DNA of 64,000 nucleotides from Gammaproteobacteria bacterium (GTDB taxonomy: Bacteria > Pseudomonadota > Gammaproteobacteria > Steroidobacterales > Woeseiaceae), in assembly GCA_024640305.1 (NCBI GenBank), contig JAHEFG010000043.1:1-64000 (forward strand). The letters are read 5' to 3'. The position numbers were made by a program, and so were the translations under genes. Positions 29,153 to 37,868 of the stretch are shown piece after piece. Position 1 is the stretch's first letter; each line of letters opens with the position of its first letter. The notes beneath the pieces were generated by a model. That model was not told the DNA's origin. It did no database searches and was given only the letters and a program-made list of their open reading frames with translations.

Positions 29153-29668
29153 ATGGCAAAACTAACAATTTTGGAGTTTCCGGACCCGCGGCTCAGAACG
29201 CGGGCCGTACCGGTCGAAACTGTTGACGACGAGCTAAATACGCTGATCGATGACATGTTCGAGACAATGTATGCGGCGCCCGGCATCGGTCTGGCCGCTA
29301 CACAGGTCGATGTGCACAAGCGCCTGCTTGTTGTGGACGTGTCGTCGGACAATAGTCAACCGAATGCGCTGATTAATCCCGAGATCATCGAATTGGACGG
29401 CGAAACCATGACCGAGGAAGGCTGTCTTTCGGTGCCCGGTTACTACGAAGAAGTTAAGCGCGCCGAACATATTCGGGTGCGCTTCCTGGACCGCAAGGGT
29501 GAGGAAGCGGAGTTGGAAGCAGAGGGCCTGCTCGCTGTTTGCATCCAGCACGAAATCGATCACCTCAATGGCAAATTGTTTGTCGACTATATTTCGGAGG
29601 CGAAACGGCAACGGATTCGGAAACGCCTCCTGCGCGACAAACGGCACCAGGCTGAAGTTGCTATGTAG
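29153..29668 (+). CDS. def: Peptide deformylase
   Basis: The 171-residue enzyme removes the formyl group from nascent proteins. All three motifs are intact: Gly-Ile-Gly-Leu-Ala-Ala-Thr-Gln (44-51), Glu-Gly-Cys91-Leu-Ser and Gln-His133-Glu134-Ile-Asp-His137; Cys91, His133 and His137 bind iron or zinc. The Lys/Arg-rich tail is usual. It begins the rightward def-fmt-rsmB unit and is divergent from the LysM gene over about 235 bases. The ribosome-binding site is weak. Confidence 0.97.
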   Translation: MAKLTILEFPDPRLRTRAVPVETVDDELNTLIDDMFETMYAAPGIGLAATQVDVHKRLLVVDVSSDNSQPNALINPEIIELDGETMTEEGCLSVPGYYEEVKRAEHIRVRFLDRKGEEAELEAEGLLAVCIQHEIDHLNGKLFVDYISEAKRQRIRKRLLRDKRHQAEVAM

Positions 29669-29701
29669 GCGCGTTGTTGCAGCAAACGCCAACCCTCCAT
29701 T

Positions 29702-30631
29702 ATGAACACCCCTAACGTTATTTTTGCCGGCACGCCCGACTTTGCGGTTGCGTCGCTGAAGGCCCTGGTTGAGTCAGGCATCACCCCGATTGCTGTGTTG
29801 ACCCAACCGGATCGCCCCGCCGGTCGTGGCAAGCGTGTGTCGGCGAGCCCGGTTAAACAATTTGCCGAAGGCCTGGGCATCCCCGTACTGCAACCGAAAA
29901 CCGTACGCGATGCGAGCGTTATCGCCGAACTCGAAGCGCTGCAGCCCGACCTGATGGTCGTTGCGGCCTATGGCTTGATCCTGCCGCAGCGAGTTCTCGA
30001 TATTCCGCGCGCGGGTTGTGTCAATGTACATGCGTCCCTGTTGCCGCGCTGGCGCGGCGCGGCGCCCATTCAGGCTGCGTTGCTTGCCGGTGACGAAGAA
30101 ACGGGCGTATGCCTGATGTCGGTAGAGGCCGGACTCGACACCGGGCCCGTGTTCAGCAGCGATGCAATAACAATCAATGCTGGTGAGACAGCTGGCGAGC
30201 TGCACGACCGCCTGGCGGAGCTTGGCGGTCGCGTCCTGGCACAGCACATAAAAGAAATCGCTGCGGGGAAGCTCGAAGCAATAGCGCAGGACGATAGCCG
30301 TGCGACTTATGCCCGCAAGATCACAACAGCAGACGCTGCAATCGACTGGCGGCGCCCTGCGCGGCACATCGAGCGCCAGGTGCGGGCGTTCAACCCGGTA
30401 CCTGGCGCCTGGTTTATGCACGGTGACGAGCGCATCAAGTGCTGGCGGGCGAAGCCGGTAGCTGGCGTCGATGCCCCGCCAGGCACAGTAGTGGCGGCGA
30501 CGCAGGAAGGCATCGTCGTTGCGTGCGGCGAAGGAGCTCTGAGCATTGAGTTATTACAGCGACCAGGGAAGCGCACCGTTACCGCCGGGGAATTCGCTAA
30601 CCAGGTTGACCTGACCGGCCAGCAATTGTGA
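29702..30631 (+). CDS. fmt: Methionyl-tRNA formyltransferase
   Basis: This 309-residue enzyme formylates initiator Met-tRNA with 10-formyltetrahydrofolate. The N-terminal Ala-Gly-Thr-Pro-Asp-Phe-Ala, the catalytic region Asn-Val-His-Ala-Ser-Leu-Leu-Pro-Arg-Trp-Arg-Gly-Ala-Ala-Pro and Gly-Leu-Asp-Thr-Gly-Pro are standard. A C-terminal beta-barrel with Asn-Pro-Val-Pro-Gly-Ala-Trp follows. It starts 33 bases after def and its stop overlaps the rsmB GTG start by four bases. Confidence 0.97.
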   Translation: MNTPNVIFAGTPDFAVASLKALVESGITPIAVLTQPDRPAGRGKRVSASPVKQFAEGLGIPVLQPKTVRDASVIAELEALQPDLMVVAAYGLILPQRVLDIPRAGCVNVHASLLPRWRGAAPIQAALLAGDEETGVCLMSVEAGLDTGPVFSSDAITINAGETAGELHDRLAELGGRVLAQHIKEIAAGKLEAIAQDDSRATYARKITTADAAIDWRRPARHIERQVRAFNPVPGAWFMHGDERIKCWRAKPVAGVDAPPGTVVAATQEGIVVACGEGALSIELLQRPGKRTVTAGEFANQVDLTGQQL

Positions 30632-31956
30632 GCGACAAGAAGAAGGGCGCAAAGCTGCGAGCAACGGCTGCGCAGGTTGTCGATGCGGTCGTAACCGGCG
30701 GCCGCTCGCTGGATGCCGCGTTGCTGGATGCCGAAGAACGGATCCCGGCCGAAGACCGTGCGCTGCTGCGCTTGCTTTGCTACGGCGTGCTCCGCCAACA
30801 TTGGCTGCTCCAGTTCTGGGTCGCCAGGTTGCTGGATCGGCCGCTAAAAAAACGCGATAGCGTCATCAACGCATTACTCGCGGTGGGCTTCTACCAGATT
30901 AGCGATACGCGTATTCCTGACCATGCCGTGGTCTCGGCCACGGTTGAAGCGGCGCGATTGTTAAAGCGGCCCAAACACGCTGCTTTGGTCAACGCCATTT
31001 TGCGGACATTTCTCCGCGACCGAATTTTCGAGCAACAACCGTCTAACGAAGAGGCGATACACAATCACCCGCAGTGGCTACTGGACGCGCTTGCGGCAGA
31101 TTGGCCGGACGACTGGAGAAACATCGTGAGCGCAAACAACGCCCGTGCGCCCATGTGGTTGCGAGTCAATGCGCGGCACGGAACAGCGGCAGATTACATT
31201 GGGCGCCTTGAAGAGCAGGGCATCGAGGGCAAGCTTCTGGCGGCAGCGCCGCAGGCAGTGCGCCTCGTTGAGCCCCAACCCGTCGGCACGTTGCCTGGCT
31301 TCACCGAGGGGCACGTATCAGTGCAGGACGCCGCAGCTCAGCTTGGGGCGGAATGGCTCGTACATGGTTTGAGCGGAAGAATTCTGGACGCATGCGCCGC
31401 ACCAGGAGGCAAAAGTGGACATTTGCTGGAACTTGCCGGGGCCGGAACGGCTCTGACCTGTATTGATATTGATGAATCGCGGCTCGCAAGTGTGGCTGAT
31501 AACCTCGAGCGACTCGGGCTGGATGCAACCCTTATTGCCGCTGATGCATCGAACCCAGAGCAGTGGTGGGATGGCGAGCCATTTAGCGCCATCCTGCTCG
31601 ATGCACCATGTTCGGCGAGTGGGGTCATCAGGCGCCACCCGGACATCAAGTTGCTACGCAGGTCTACGGATATAAATCAGTTGGCGGCACTGCAATTGAA
31701 AATGCTCAATGCCCTGTGGCCGTTGCTGGCACCGGGCGGACGCCTTCTGTATGTGACCTGCTCGGTGCTGGCGGCGGAAAACGACAATGTTGTGGCGCGC
31801 TTTCTCGCCGCAAACGAAGATGCACAGGAAGACCAAGTGTTGCAAAATTACAACATCCGCGATTTAATGCGCGACAAGGCCTGCGGTCAGCAGATTCTGC
31901 CGGGAACGGCGGAGCTGGATGGCTTTTATTTTGCAGGTCTCGTGAAGGTCTCCTAA
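30628..31956 (+). CDS. rsmB: 16S rRNA cytosine-967 C5-methyltransferase
   Basis: The 442-residue protein starts at GTG 30628 within the fmt stop. The N-terminal NusB-like RNA-binding domain (about 1-135) precedes the methyltransferase core with the SAM motif Asp-Ala-Cys-Ala-Ala-Pro-Gly-Gly-Lys. The two working cysteines are in Asp-Ala-Pro-Cys-Ser and Val-Thr-Cys-Ser. It methylates C967 of 16S rRNA. Length and order match E. coli RsmB (429 residues). Confidence 0.96.
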   Translation: MSDKKKGAKLRATAAQVVDAVVTGGRSLDAALLDAEERIPAEDRALLRLLCYGVLRQHWLLQFWVARLLDRPLKKRDSVINALLAVGFYQISDTRIPDHAVVSATVEAARLLKRPKHAALVNAILRTFLRDRIFEQQPSNEEAIHNHPQWLLDALAADWPDDWRNIVSANNARAPMWLRVNARHGTAADYIGRLEEQGIEGKLLAAAPQAVRLVEPQPVGTLPGFTEGHVSVQDAAAQLGAEWLVHGLSGRILDACAAPGGKSGHLLELAGAGTALTCIDIDESRLASVADNLERLGLDATLIAADASNPEQWWDGEPFSAILLDAPCSASGVIRRHPDIKLLRRSTDINQLAALQLKMLNALWPLLAPGGRLLYVTCSVLAAENDNVVARFLAANEDAQEDQVLQNYNIRDLMRDKACGQQILPGTAELDGFYFAGLVKVS

Positions 31957-31963
31957 AAAAACG

Positions 31964-32566
31964 ATGTCTCCGGTACCCACTTCGCATTTCAGACGATCCT
32001 TGAGCAGCTTCCTGGCGGTGCTGCTCTTGTTTTTCGTCGTGGGCAATGGCATTGCGCAGGACGAAATCCAGCGCGAGGGCTATTTCGAGGTTCGCTCGGC
32101 GGCGACACGGTTGGTGGGTGGAGTACACATACTCGATGCACGTTTACAGTTGGTTCTCAGCAATGAAGCGCTCGAAGCTCTGTCGAGCGGAGTCGCGCTG
32201 CGGATTAACCTGCAAATGGAAGTGATTCGGGAGCGGCGCTTTTACCTGGACGCAAACGATGCGGAACTCACGATTCGATATGAGCTCGAGTATCGTCCAC
32301 TCAGCCAACGCTACCTGGTAAGAAATCTAAGCAGTGGTGATCAGGACTCCTTCGCGACACTCTACTCCGCGCTGAACAACCTCGGCCGCGTGCAGGGTTT
32401 GCCAGTGATTGACGATGCATTATTGGAGGCCGACAAGAATTATCGTGTTCGGCTTCGCGCATTGCTCAGCACACGGCAATACCCGGCTCCGCTTCGACTG
32501 TTGTTTTTCTGGCGCGACCAGTGGCAGCTGACAAGCGAATGGTTCGAATGGTCGCTCGAACGATAA
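31964..32566 (+). CDS. DUF4390 exported protein
   Basis: This 200-residue protein begins with a hydrophobic signal segment (about 13-31, Gly-Ile-Ala site) and then a beta-rich domain of the DUF4390 type: [12 protein letters not shown]-x-Ser-Gly-Val, and Phe-Phe-Trp-Arg-Asp-Gln-Trp near the end. Function is not known. It sits between rsmB (seven bases) and the sensor kinase, whose start overlaps its end, as in many gammaproteobacteria, so it may belong to the kinase pathway. Confidence 0.88.
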   Translation: MSPVPTSHFRRSLSSFLAVLLLFFVVGNGIAQDEIQREGYFEVRSAATRLVGGVHILDARLQLVLSNEALEALSSGVALRINLQMEVIRERRFYLDANDAELTIRYELEYRPLSQRYLVRNLSSGDQDSFATLYSALNNLGRVQGLPVIDDALLEADKNYRVRLRALLSTRQYPAPLRLLFFWRDQWQLTSEWFEWSLER

Positions 32567-34746
32567 AAAGAGCTACATATACACTGCTAGCAGCGACGGG
32601 CGTCGGCCTTGTTCTTGTCGCACTATTCCTGCTAAGCCGAATGGCGCAGAACTCCGATGAGTTCGATCGCCTGCACAACGTAATACTCGGCATCAACATT
32701 GCGGGTGTGCTCGTGTTGTTCGTTTTGCTTGTCGGTAATCTATTGCGCTTGCGACGCGAATATCGGACGCATGTGCCGGGGGCAAAACTAAAGGCACGCA
32801 TTGTCGGAATGTTCGTTGGCCTGGCTGTGCTGCCGCTTCTCGTGGTTTTCTATTTCTCGATACAGTTTATCAACCGCGGTATCGACACCTGGTTTAATGC
32901 CGACGTCGAAGCCGGGCTGGAGAATGCGCTCGATTTGTCCCGGGCAGCCCTTGAAATGCAAATGCGCCAGCATCTTTTCTCCACGCAGCAAATCGCGCAG
33001 AGACTCAGTGACGTCAGTGAGCGTCAGTTGATCTTCGAGCTCAGCATGCTGCGGCGGGAAAGGGGCGCGAGTGACATTACAATTTACGGTAGCAACAATC
33101 GTATTCTCGCGACCAGCTCGGACAGTTCTGCCGCGGCATTGCCAAGGCCACTTGCAGAAGAGGTAATTCTGCAAATGCAGCAGAACCGGCCATACGTAAT
33201 GCTCGACCCGGACACGTATGAAATTCGCACAGCCGTGCTGTTTTCATTGCGCGGTAACGCCGAGCCCGTCGGCGTTATTCAGGCGCACTTCCCCGTCACC
33301 GAGCGGCTCGCGCGCATGGCCGATAGTGTCGACAAATCCTACCGGGAGTACCAACAGCTTGTCTTCCTTCGTGATCCGCTTAAAGGCACATTCTCATTAA
33401 CGCTGAGCGTCGTGCTGTTGTTGAGTCTTCTGTCGGCAATTTACGGTGCGTTTGTTCTCTCGCGGCGGCTTGTTGCACCGATACAGGACCTCGTGGCCGG
33501 CACGCGAGCGGTTGCGGAAGGCGATTTCGATACACGTTTGCCGGCGCCTGCGCGAGATGAGATCGGTTTCCTTATCAGTTCATTCAACGATATGACGCAG
33601 CGTCTTGCAGCGGCGCGGCGAGAGGCGAGCCTTTCACAGGCGCTCGTCGAAGCCGAGAGAATGAATGTTGAAGTGATTCTCGCAAGGCTGTCTACCGGCG
33701 TGCTTGCGCTCGAATCAGACCTGCGAATCCGTACCGCAAACCAGGCCTCCGGTGCGATTCTCGGCGTCGATTTAGAGAACAGTGCGGGCGAGTACCTGCC
33801 CGATGTTGCCAAGGGGCAGCCGCTACTCGGACAATTTGTTGACGTCACACAGATGCACCTCGGTTCCGGTGAGACGGAGTGGCGAGAGCAGATCGTGCTG
33901 CGCGGTGAAGTAGGCCGTCGTGTGCTGTCATGCGCCTGTACAACATTGCCGGGTGACGAGAACCATGCCGCGGGATATGTCATCGTATTTGACGACATCA
34001 CCGCACTATTGCAGGCGCAAAGAGATGCGGCGTGGGGCGAGGTCGCAAGGCGTCTCGCGCATGAAATCAAGAACCCGCTAACGCCAATTCAACTATCGGC
34101 AGAGAGGTTGCGACGCAAGTACCTGGACACGATGCCCGCGGAGGAAGCGCAGGTACTGGATCGAGCGACGCACACCATCGTGCAGCAGGTGGAGGCCATG
34201 AAGGAAATGGTCAACGCCTTCAGCGATTATGCGCGCGCACCGGACATGGAAATCGGACGCTTCAATATGGACAAGCTGGTGCATGAGGTTGTTGATTTGT
34301 ATCGAGCTCAGGAAAGCGGCATCAAAATTGTCCTGACTTCAGATCCGAGCATGCCGATGATCGACGCTGATATTGGGCGGGTGCGACAAATTCTGCACAA
34401 CCTGATTCGTAACGCGACCGAGGCTCTCGAGAACACCGACAACGGGCAAATCGACGTGCATGTCAGCGTTGCGGAGTTCGACGGTGTCGACGTTGTGCAG
34501 ATCAAAGTTGAGGACAACGGCTCCGGTTTCGAAGAAGGGTCAATTGACCAGGTGTTCGATCCGTATGTGACGACCAAACCGAAAGGCACCGGGTTGGGTT
34601 TGGCGATCGTCAAAAAGCTGGTTGAAGAACATGTTGGCTCAATTCGAGCTTACAACCGAAGCGAAGGTGGCGCGGTCATTAGTATTCGATTGCCGCTCAA
34701 CGAGGCGGCGCGCGAGGCGCTGATCGTCAAAGCGGCCCGTGCCTAG
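32539..34746 (+). CDS. NtrY-type sensor histidine kinase
   Basis: ATG 32539 (735 residues) overlaps the end of the DUF4390 gene by 28 bases; GTG 32521 and ATG 32548 are other options. Two N-terminal helices (about 13-33 and 48-68), a third at about 88-108, a periplasmic or extracytoplasmic region to about 285, and a fourth helix lead into a HAMP domain near residue 320. A PAS domain follows. The histidine box is [11 protein letters not shown]; ATP-binding motifs are Asp-Asn-Gly-Ser-Gly-Phe and Gly-Thr-Gly-Leu-Gly-Leu. The layout is that of NtrY. The regulator gene follows after 17 bases. Confidence 0.9.
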   Translation: MVRMVARTIKRATYTLLAATGVGLVLVALFLLSRMAQNSDEFDRLHNVILGINIAGVLVLFVLLVGNLLRLRREYRTHVPGAKLKARIVGMFVGLAVLPLLVVFYFSIQFINRGIDTWFNADVEAGLENALDLSRAALEMQMRQHLFSTQQIAQRLSDVSERQLIFELSMLRRERGASDITIYGSNNRILATSSDSSAAALPRPLAEEVILQMQQNRPYVMLDPDTYEIRTAVLFSLRGNAEPVGVIQAHFPVTERLARMADSVDKSYREYQQLVFLRDPLKGTFSLTLSVVLLLSLLSAIYGAFVLSRRLVAPIQDLVAGTRAVAEGDFDTRLPAPARDEIGFLISSFNDMTQRLAAARREASLSQALVEAERMNVEVILARLSTGVLALESDLRIRTANQASGAILGVDLENSAGEYLPDVAKGQPLLGQFVDVTQMHLGSGETEWREQIVLRGEVGRRVLSCACTTLPGDENHAAGYVIVFDDITALLQAQRDAAWGEVARRLAHEIKNPLTPIQLSAERLRRKYLDTMPAEEAQVLDRATHTIVQQVEAMKEMVNAFSDYARAPDMEIGRFNMDKLVHEVVDLYRAQESGIKIVLTSDPSMPMIDADIGRVRQILHNLIRNATEALENTDNGQIDVHVSVAEFDGVDVVQIKVEDNGSGFEEGSIDQVFDPYVTTKPKGTGLGLAIVKKLVEEHVGSIRAYNRSEGGAVISIRLPLNEAAREALIVKAARA

Positions 34747-34763
34747 ATGAGGAGGAAAATAGC

Positions 34764-36131
34764 ATGAGCAGTTCTCATGTGCTTGTAGTTGATGACGAGG
34801 TCGATATTCGCGCGTTGATTCAGGACATCCTGACCGACGAGGGTTACGGCGTTACAGTTGCGGCGAATGCAGAGGAGGCGCGCAAGGCGCGTGCAGACGA
34901 AAAAATCGACTTGATCCTGCTCGACATCTGGATGCCGGATACAGATGGCATTACGTTGTTGCGCGAGTGGTCTGACACCGGCGACCTTCAATGCCCTGTC
35001 GTGATCATGTCGGGGCATGGCACGGTTGATGCGGCGGTCGAAGCAACACGGCTGGGCGCATTCGATTTTGTTGAAAAGCCGTTGTCGCTGGCGAAGCTGC
35101 TGCGCACCGTCGAAGCGGCTTTGGAACCGGAGGCCAAAAAGTCCTCGGGCGCGCGTGGAGCGTTGCCGTCGCTGCTGGCGCCGGTCGGCAGGAGTGAGCT
35201 CATGCAGGCACTGCGCGAAAAGGTGCAGCAATACGCCCAGCATGATGAGTCGGTGTTGCTGAGTGGCGAGCCGGGTACCGGCCGCGGAGCTTTTGCACGC
35301 TACCTGCACGCGTTGAGCCCTCGGGCTGATGAGCTCCTGATTAGTGTAACGGCAGCATCGCTGACTGACATCAGCGCGGAAGAAAAGCTCCTGGGTCGCG
35401 AGGCAAGCGGCGAGATACAAGCGGGCGCATTTGAACGCGCCGGCAGCGGTACGCTGGTTATCGACGAACTGACCGACCTCGGCGAGGTAGCACAGAGGAT
35501 ACTACTGGCCGCTCTCGAGGATCGCTCGTATCGACGCGTCGGCGGCAGCGAAAACGTCAGCATAAAATGCCGTGTCGTCGCAACGGCTGGCAGCGACTAC
35601 GATGCCAGGATAGAGAGTGGAGCGTTACGCCGTGATCTGGTCGCACACTTGAGCGTGTTGAGCGTCAGGATTCCGCCGTTGCGCGAGTACTCCGAGGATG
35701 TACCCGAGTTGTTGGCCTACTACGTCGACAAACTGGTTGATTCGGAGAACCTGACATTCCGTCGCTTTAGCGTTGCTGCACAGAATCGGCTGCGAAACTA
35801 TCCGTGGCCAGACAATGTTCGCGAATTAAAGAACCTGACGCGGCGCTTGCTGTTGTCAGACTCCGATGACGACATTTCCCTTCAGGAAGTAGAGGCAGAG
35901 ATCAGCGCAGCCGCGCCGATGAACGAACCGTTGGTTAAGCAGGATCTGTTATCGCTGCCGCTACGCGAGGCTCGCGAGCAATTCGAACGCATGTATCTGC
36001 AACAACAATTGATTCTTTGTGACGGCAAGGTGGGGCAGCTTGCCAAGCGAGTGGGCATGGAGCGCACACACCTTTATCGCAAACTAAGATCGCTGGGCGT
36101 GGACTTCAAATCTGTTGGTTCAGAGGACTAG
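34764..36131 (+). CDS. NtrX-type response regulator with degenerate AAA domain
   Basis: The 455-residue protein has a receiver domain (5-120) with phospho-acceptor Asp54 and Lys105, an AAA domain (about 140-370), and a Fis-type helix-turn-helix at the end (Gly-Gln-Leu-Ala-Lys-Arg-Val-Gly-Met-Glu-Arg). The AAA domain is worn: the Walker A Lys is Arg174 (Gly-Glu-Pro-Gly-Thr-Gly-Arg-Gly), and the segment that should hold the GAFTGA loop that touches sigma-54 is shortened (residues about 210-230). Walker B is Leu-Val-Ile-Asp-Glu. It probably binds DNA and acts without sigma-54, as proposed for some NtrX proteins. ATGAGGAGG lies before the ATG. Confidence 0.88.
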   Translation: MSSSHVLVVDDEVDIRALIQDILTDEGYGVTVAANAEEARKARADEKIDLILLDIWMPDTDGITLLREWSDTGDLQCPVVIMSGHGTVDAAVEATRLGAFDFVEKPLSLAKLLRTVEAALEPEAKKSSGARGALPSLLAPVGRSELMQALREKVQQYAQHDESVLLSGEPGTGRGAFARYLHALSPRADELLISVTAASLTDISAEEKLLGREASGEIQAGAFERAGSGTLVIDELTDLGEVAQRILLAALEDRSYRRVGGSENVSIKCRVVATAGSDYDARIESGALRRDLVAHLSVLSVRIPPLREYSEDVPELLAYYVDKLVDSENLTFRRFSVAAQNRLRNYPWPDNVRELKNLTRRLLLSDSDDDISLQEVEAEISAAAPMNEPLVKQDLLSLPLREAREQFERMYLQQQLILCDGKVGQLAKRVGMERTHLYRKLRSLGVDFKSVGSED

Positions 36132-36151
36132 GCTCGAGACTGCGCCGCTGG

Positions 36152-37291
36152 CTAGTTCACGGGTCTAACCAGTCTGCCATCGGGAAGAAACGTTAAACCC
36201 GGATTCTCGAAGTCTTCGATACTGAGACCGCGCATCAAATTGAGTGCCCGCTGTTTCTTGTCGATGCTGGGACCGTCCGGCCGCAGCTGTATGGTTGAAA
36301 CGATCTCGCCCTCTACAAAGCGACCTTCACCATCGAGAGTTGCGGTGAGTATCGGTGCCACGCCCTTGATGCCGGCAACACTAATGCCATAGTAGGTCGC
36401 GAAATTGCCGAGGCTGTACGCGATAAGCCGATCCTTGTAGCGCTCAGCCGCCCGCACGACATGCGGGCCGTGTCCGATGAGCAGGTCTGCGCCCGCATCC
36501 ACCATGCGATGGGCAAAAACGACGACGTCGCCGCGAGGTTCGCCATAGTACTCTTCTTCGGCAAACGGAATATTTGCTGCATCCGCGCCTTCAGCTCCGC
36601 CATGAAAGGACACGATGACGATGTCGTGTGACGCGGCGAATGCGGCGACTGTTGTTTCGGCGAGATCATAGTCGAGCATCATGTTCGACTCTTTGGTCAC
36701 GGCGTATGCGAGGACAGCAACACTCAGGTCGTTGACCTTGAGACTCGCAAAGTCACCTTCGCGCCCCGAATGCCGAATGCCGACGCGATCCAGAGCGTTC
36801 ATCGTCGATGTTCGCCCTTCCTCTCCGAAGTCACGAGCATGATTGTTGGCAAGGCTCAGCACGTCGAAGCCCGCGTTTAGATAATGCGTTGCGTATCGCG
36901 TTGGTGAGCGAAACAAGTAACAGGCGTTTGGATTCTTGCATTTCTTTGCGGGTTCGCCGCCATCAACGAGCACACCTTCGAGGTTGCCGAACGTGAGGTC
37001 CGCAGAAGCAAGCCACGGTGTTACGGCAGCAAGAAACCCAATGCCATCGTCGTCCGGTAAGTGATTCTGCGGGAAGTCGGTACCGATCATCATGTCGCCA
37101 ACCGCGGCAATGCTAATACGCAGTTCGCTTTTGTCGGGCTCAGGTGGGGGCGCAGGAATCGGTGCCGGAGATGGCGTGGGTTCGACGCGCTCTGCTGTGA
37201 CGGGAGCAAGCGGCCCCTCAGGCGCGGTGGTCGCGCAGCCGGTCAGCGCCAAAGCTGCGAGAAAAAAACAGCTGCGAACGGCGCTAGTCAC
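36152..37291 (-). CDS. CapA-family lipoprotein (PGA_cap metallophosphatase fold)
   Basis: GTG 37291 gives 379 residues. The N-terminus is a lipoprotein signal with Leu-Thr-Gly-Cys (Cys19), followed by a Pro-rich linker to about residue 52. The rest is a PGA_cap domain: Val-Gly-Asp-Met-Met, Asn-Leu-Glu-Gly, Leu-Ala-Asn-Asn-His, Ser-Phe-His-Gly-Gly and Gly-His-Gly-Pro-His, which are the metal ligands of a calcineurin-like site. Some relatives help make or export poly-gamma-glutamate capsule; others have unknown roles. No capBC genes are here. It overlaps the SPOR gene upstream by eight bases and converges on ntrX. Confidence 0.85.
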   Translation of the reverse strand: MTSAVRSCFFLAALALTGCATTAPEGPLAPVTAERVEPTPSPAPIPAPPPEPDKSELRISIAAVGDMMIGTDFPQNHLPDDDGIGFLAAVTPWLASADLTFGNLEGVLVDGGEPAKKCKNPNACYLFRSPTRYATHYLNAGFDVLSLANNHARDFGEEGRTSTMNALDRVGIRHSGREGDFASLKVNDLSVAVLAYAVTKESNMMLDYDLAETTVAAFAASHDIVIVSFHGGAEGADAANIPFAEEEYYGEPRGDVVVFAHRMVDAGADLLIGHGPHVVRAAERYKDRLIAYSLGNFATYYGISVAGIKGVAPILTATLDGEGRFVEGEIVSTIQLRPDGPSIDKKQRALNLMRGLSIEDFENPGLTFLPDGRLVRPVN

Positions 37292-37868
37292 TGATCCGAA
37301 TGCGAAACACGTCTATCTTTGCGCTACGCAGGCGGCTGCGCAGCATGTTGAGCTGGTCAAGATCTTCGGTCGGTCCTATGTAAACGCGGTGGTAGTCCTT
37401 GTCATTAATCTTGACGCGCTGAATGTGTGATTCGATGCCCTGCAACGCAAGTTCGGCGCGTCGCCGGTCGGCGTCCTCGTTAGTCGAAAACGAGCCTGCC
37501 TGCAAAACGTAGACCCCGGGCTCGACGACTGCTGCTGGTGCAATATCCGCTTCGACGTCGGGACGCTTGTCGGGAACGGTTACCTCGAAGTTCGGCAACA
37601 GCTCGTAAAAAGTGAAGCGGCGCTCCTTCTTTTCGGGTTCGGCCTCGTCTGGTAATTCGCTATTGTCGTCAAGTGAGGCCTGCATGCTGGCAGGTTGTGG
37701 CTGGGCGGTCGGCCTGGAAAGATCTTCAGCCGGATTGTCCTTGACGTAAATTGCGAATGCGACAGACAGCCCGAGTGAAAGCCCGAACAGCATCCACAGC
37801 CAGCCCGGGAATTGCTGGGCATCGCTTGTCTTGCTCGAGCGGCGACGCTTCTTGCGTTTCTGCGTCAC
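37284..37868 (-). CDS. SPOR-domain membrane protein
   Basis: The start is GTG 37868, sharing one base with the argS stop, and gives 194 residues. A very basic N-terminus (Lys-Arg-Lys-Lys-Arg-Arg-Arg) precedes one membrane helix (about 22-42). A Pro/acidic linker follows, and a SPOR domain (about 117-192) with Tyr-Val-Leu-Gln-Ala-Gly-Ser-Phe and Val-Tyr-Ile-Gly-Pro. SPOR domains bind peptidoglycan lacking stem peptides at the division septum. The argS-SPOR (FtsN-like) arrangement is common in gammaproteobacteria. Confidence 0.9.
   Translation of the reverse strand: MTQKRKKRRRSSKTSDAQQFPGWLWMLFGLSLGLSVAFAIYVKDNPAEDLSRPTAQPQPASMQASLDDNSELPDEAEPEKKERRFTFYELLPNFEVTVPDKRPDVEADIAPAAVVEPGVYVLQAGSFSTNEDADRRRAELALQGIESHIQRVKINDKDYHRVYIGPTEDLDQLNMLRSRLRSAKIDVFRIRISD

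Noticed and set aside
34764..36131. Gly-Ala-Phe at residues 221-223 of the NtrX-type protein as a GAFTGA motif
   Set aside because: It lines up with the strand after the loop rather than the loop itself, and the Thr-Gly-Ala part is absent.
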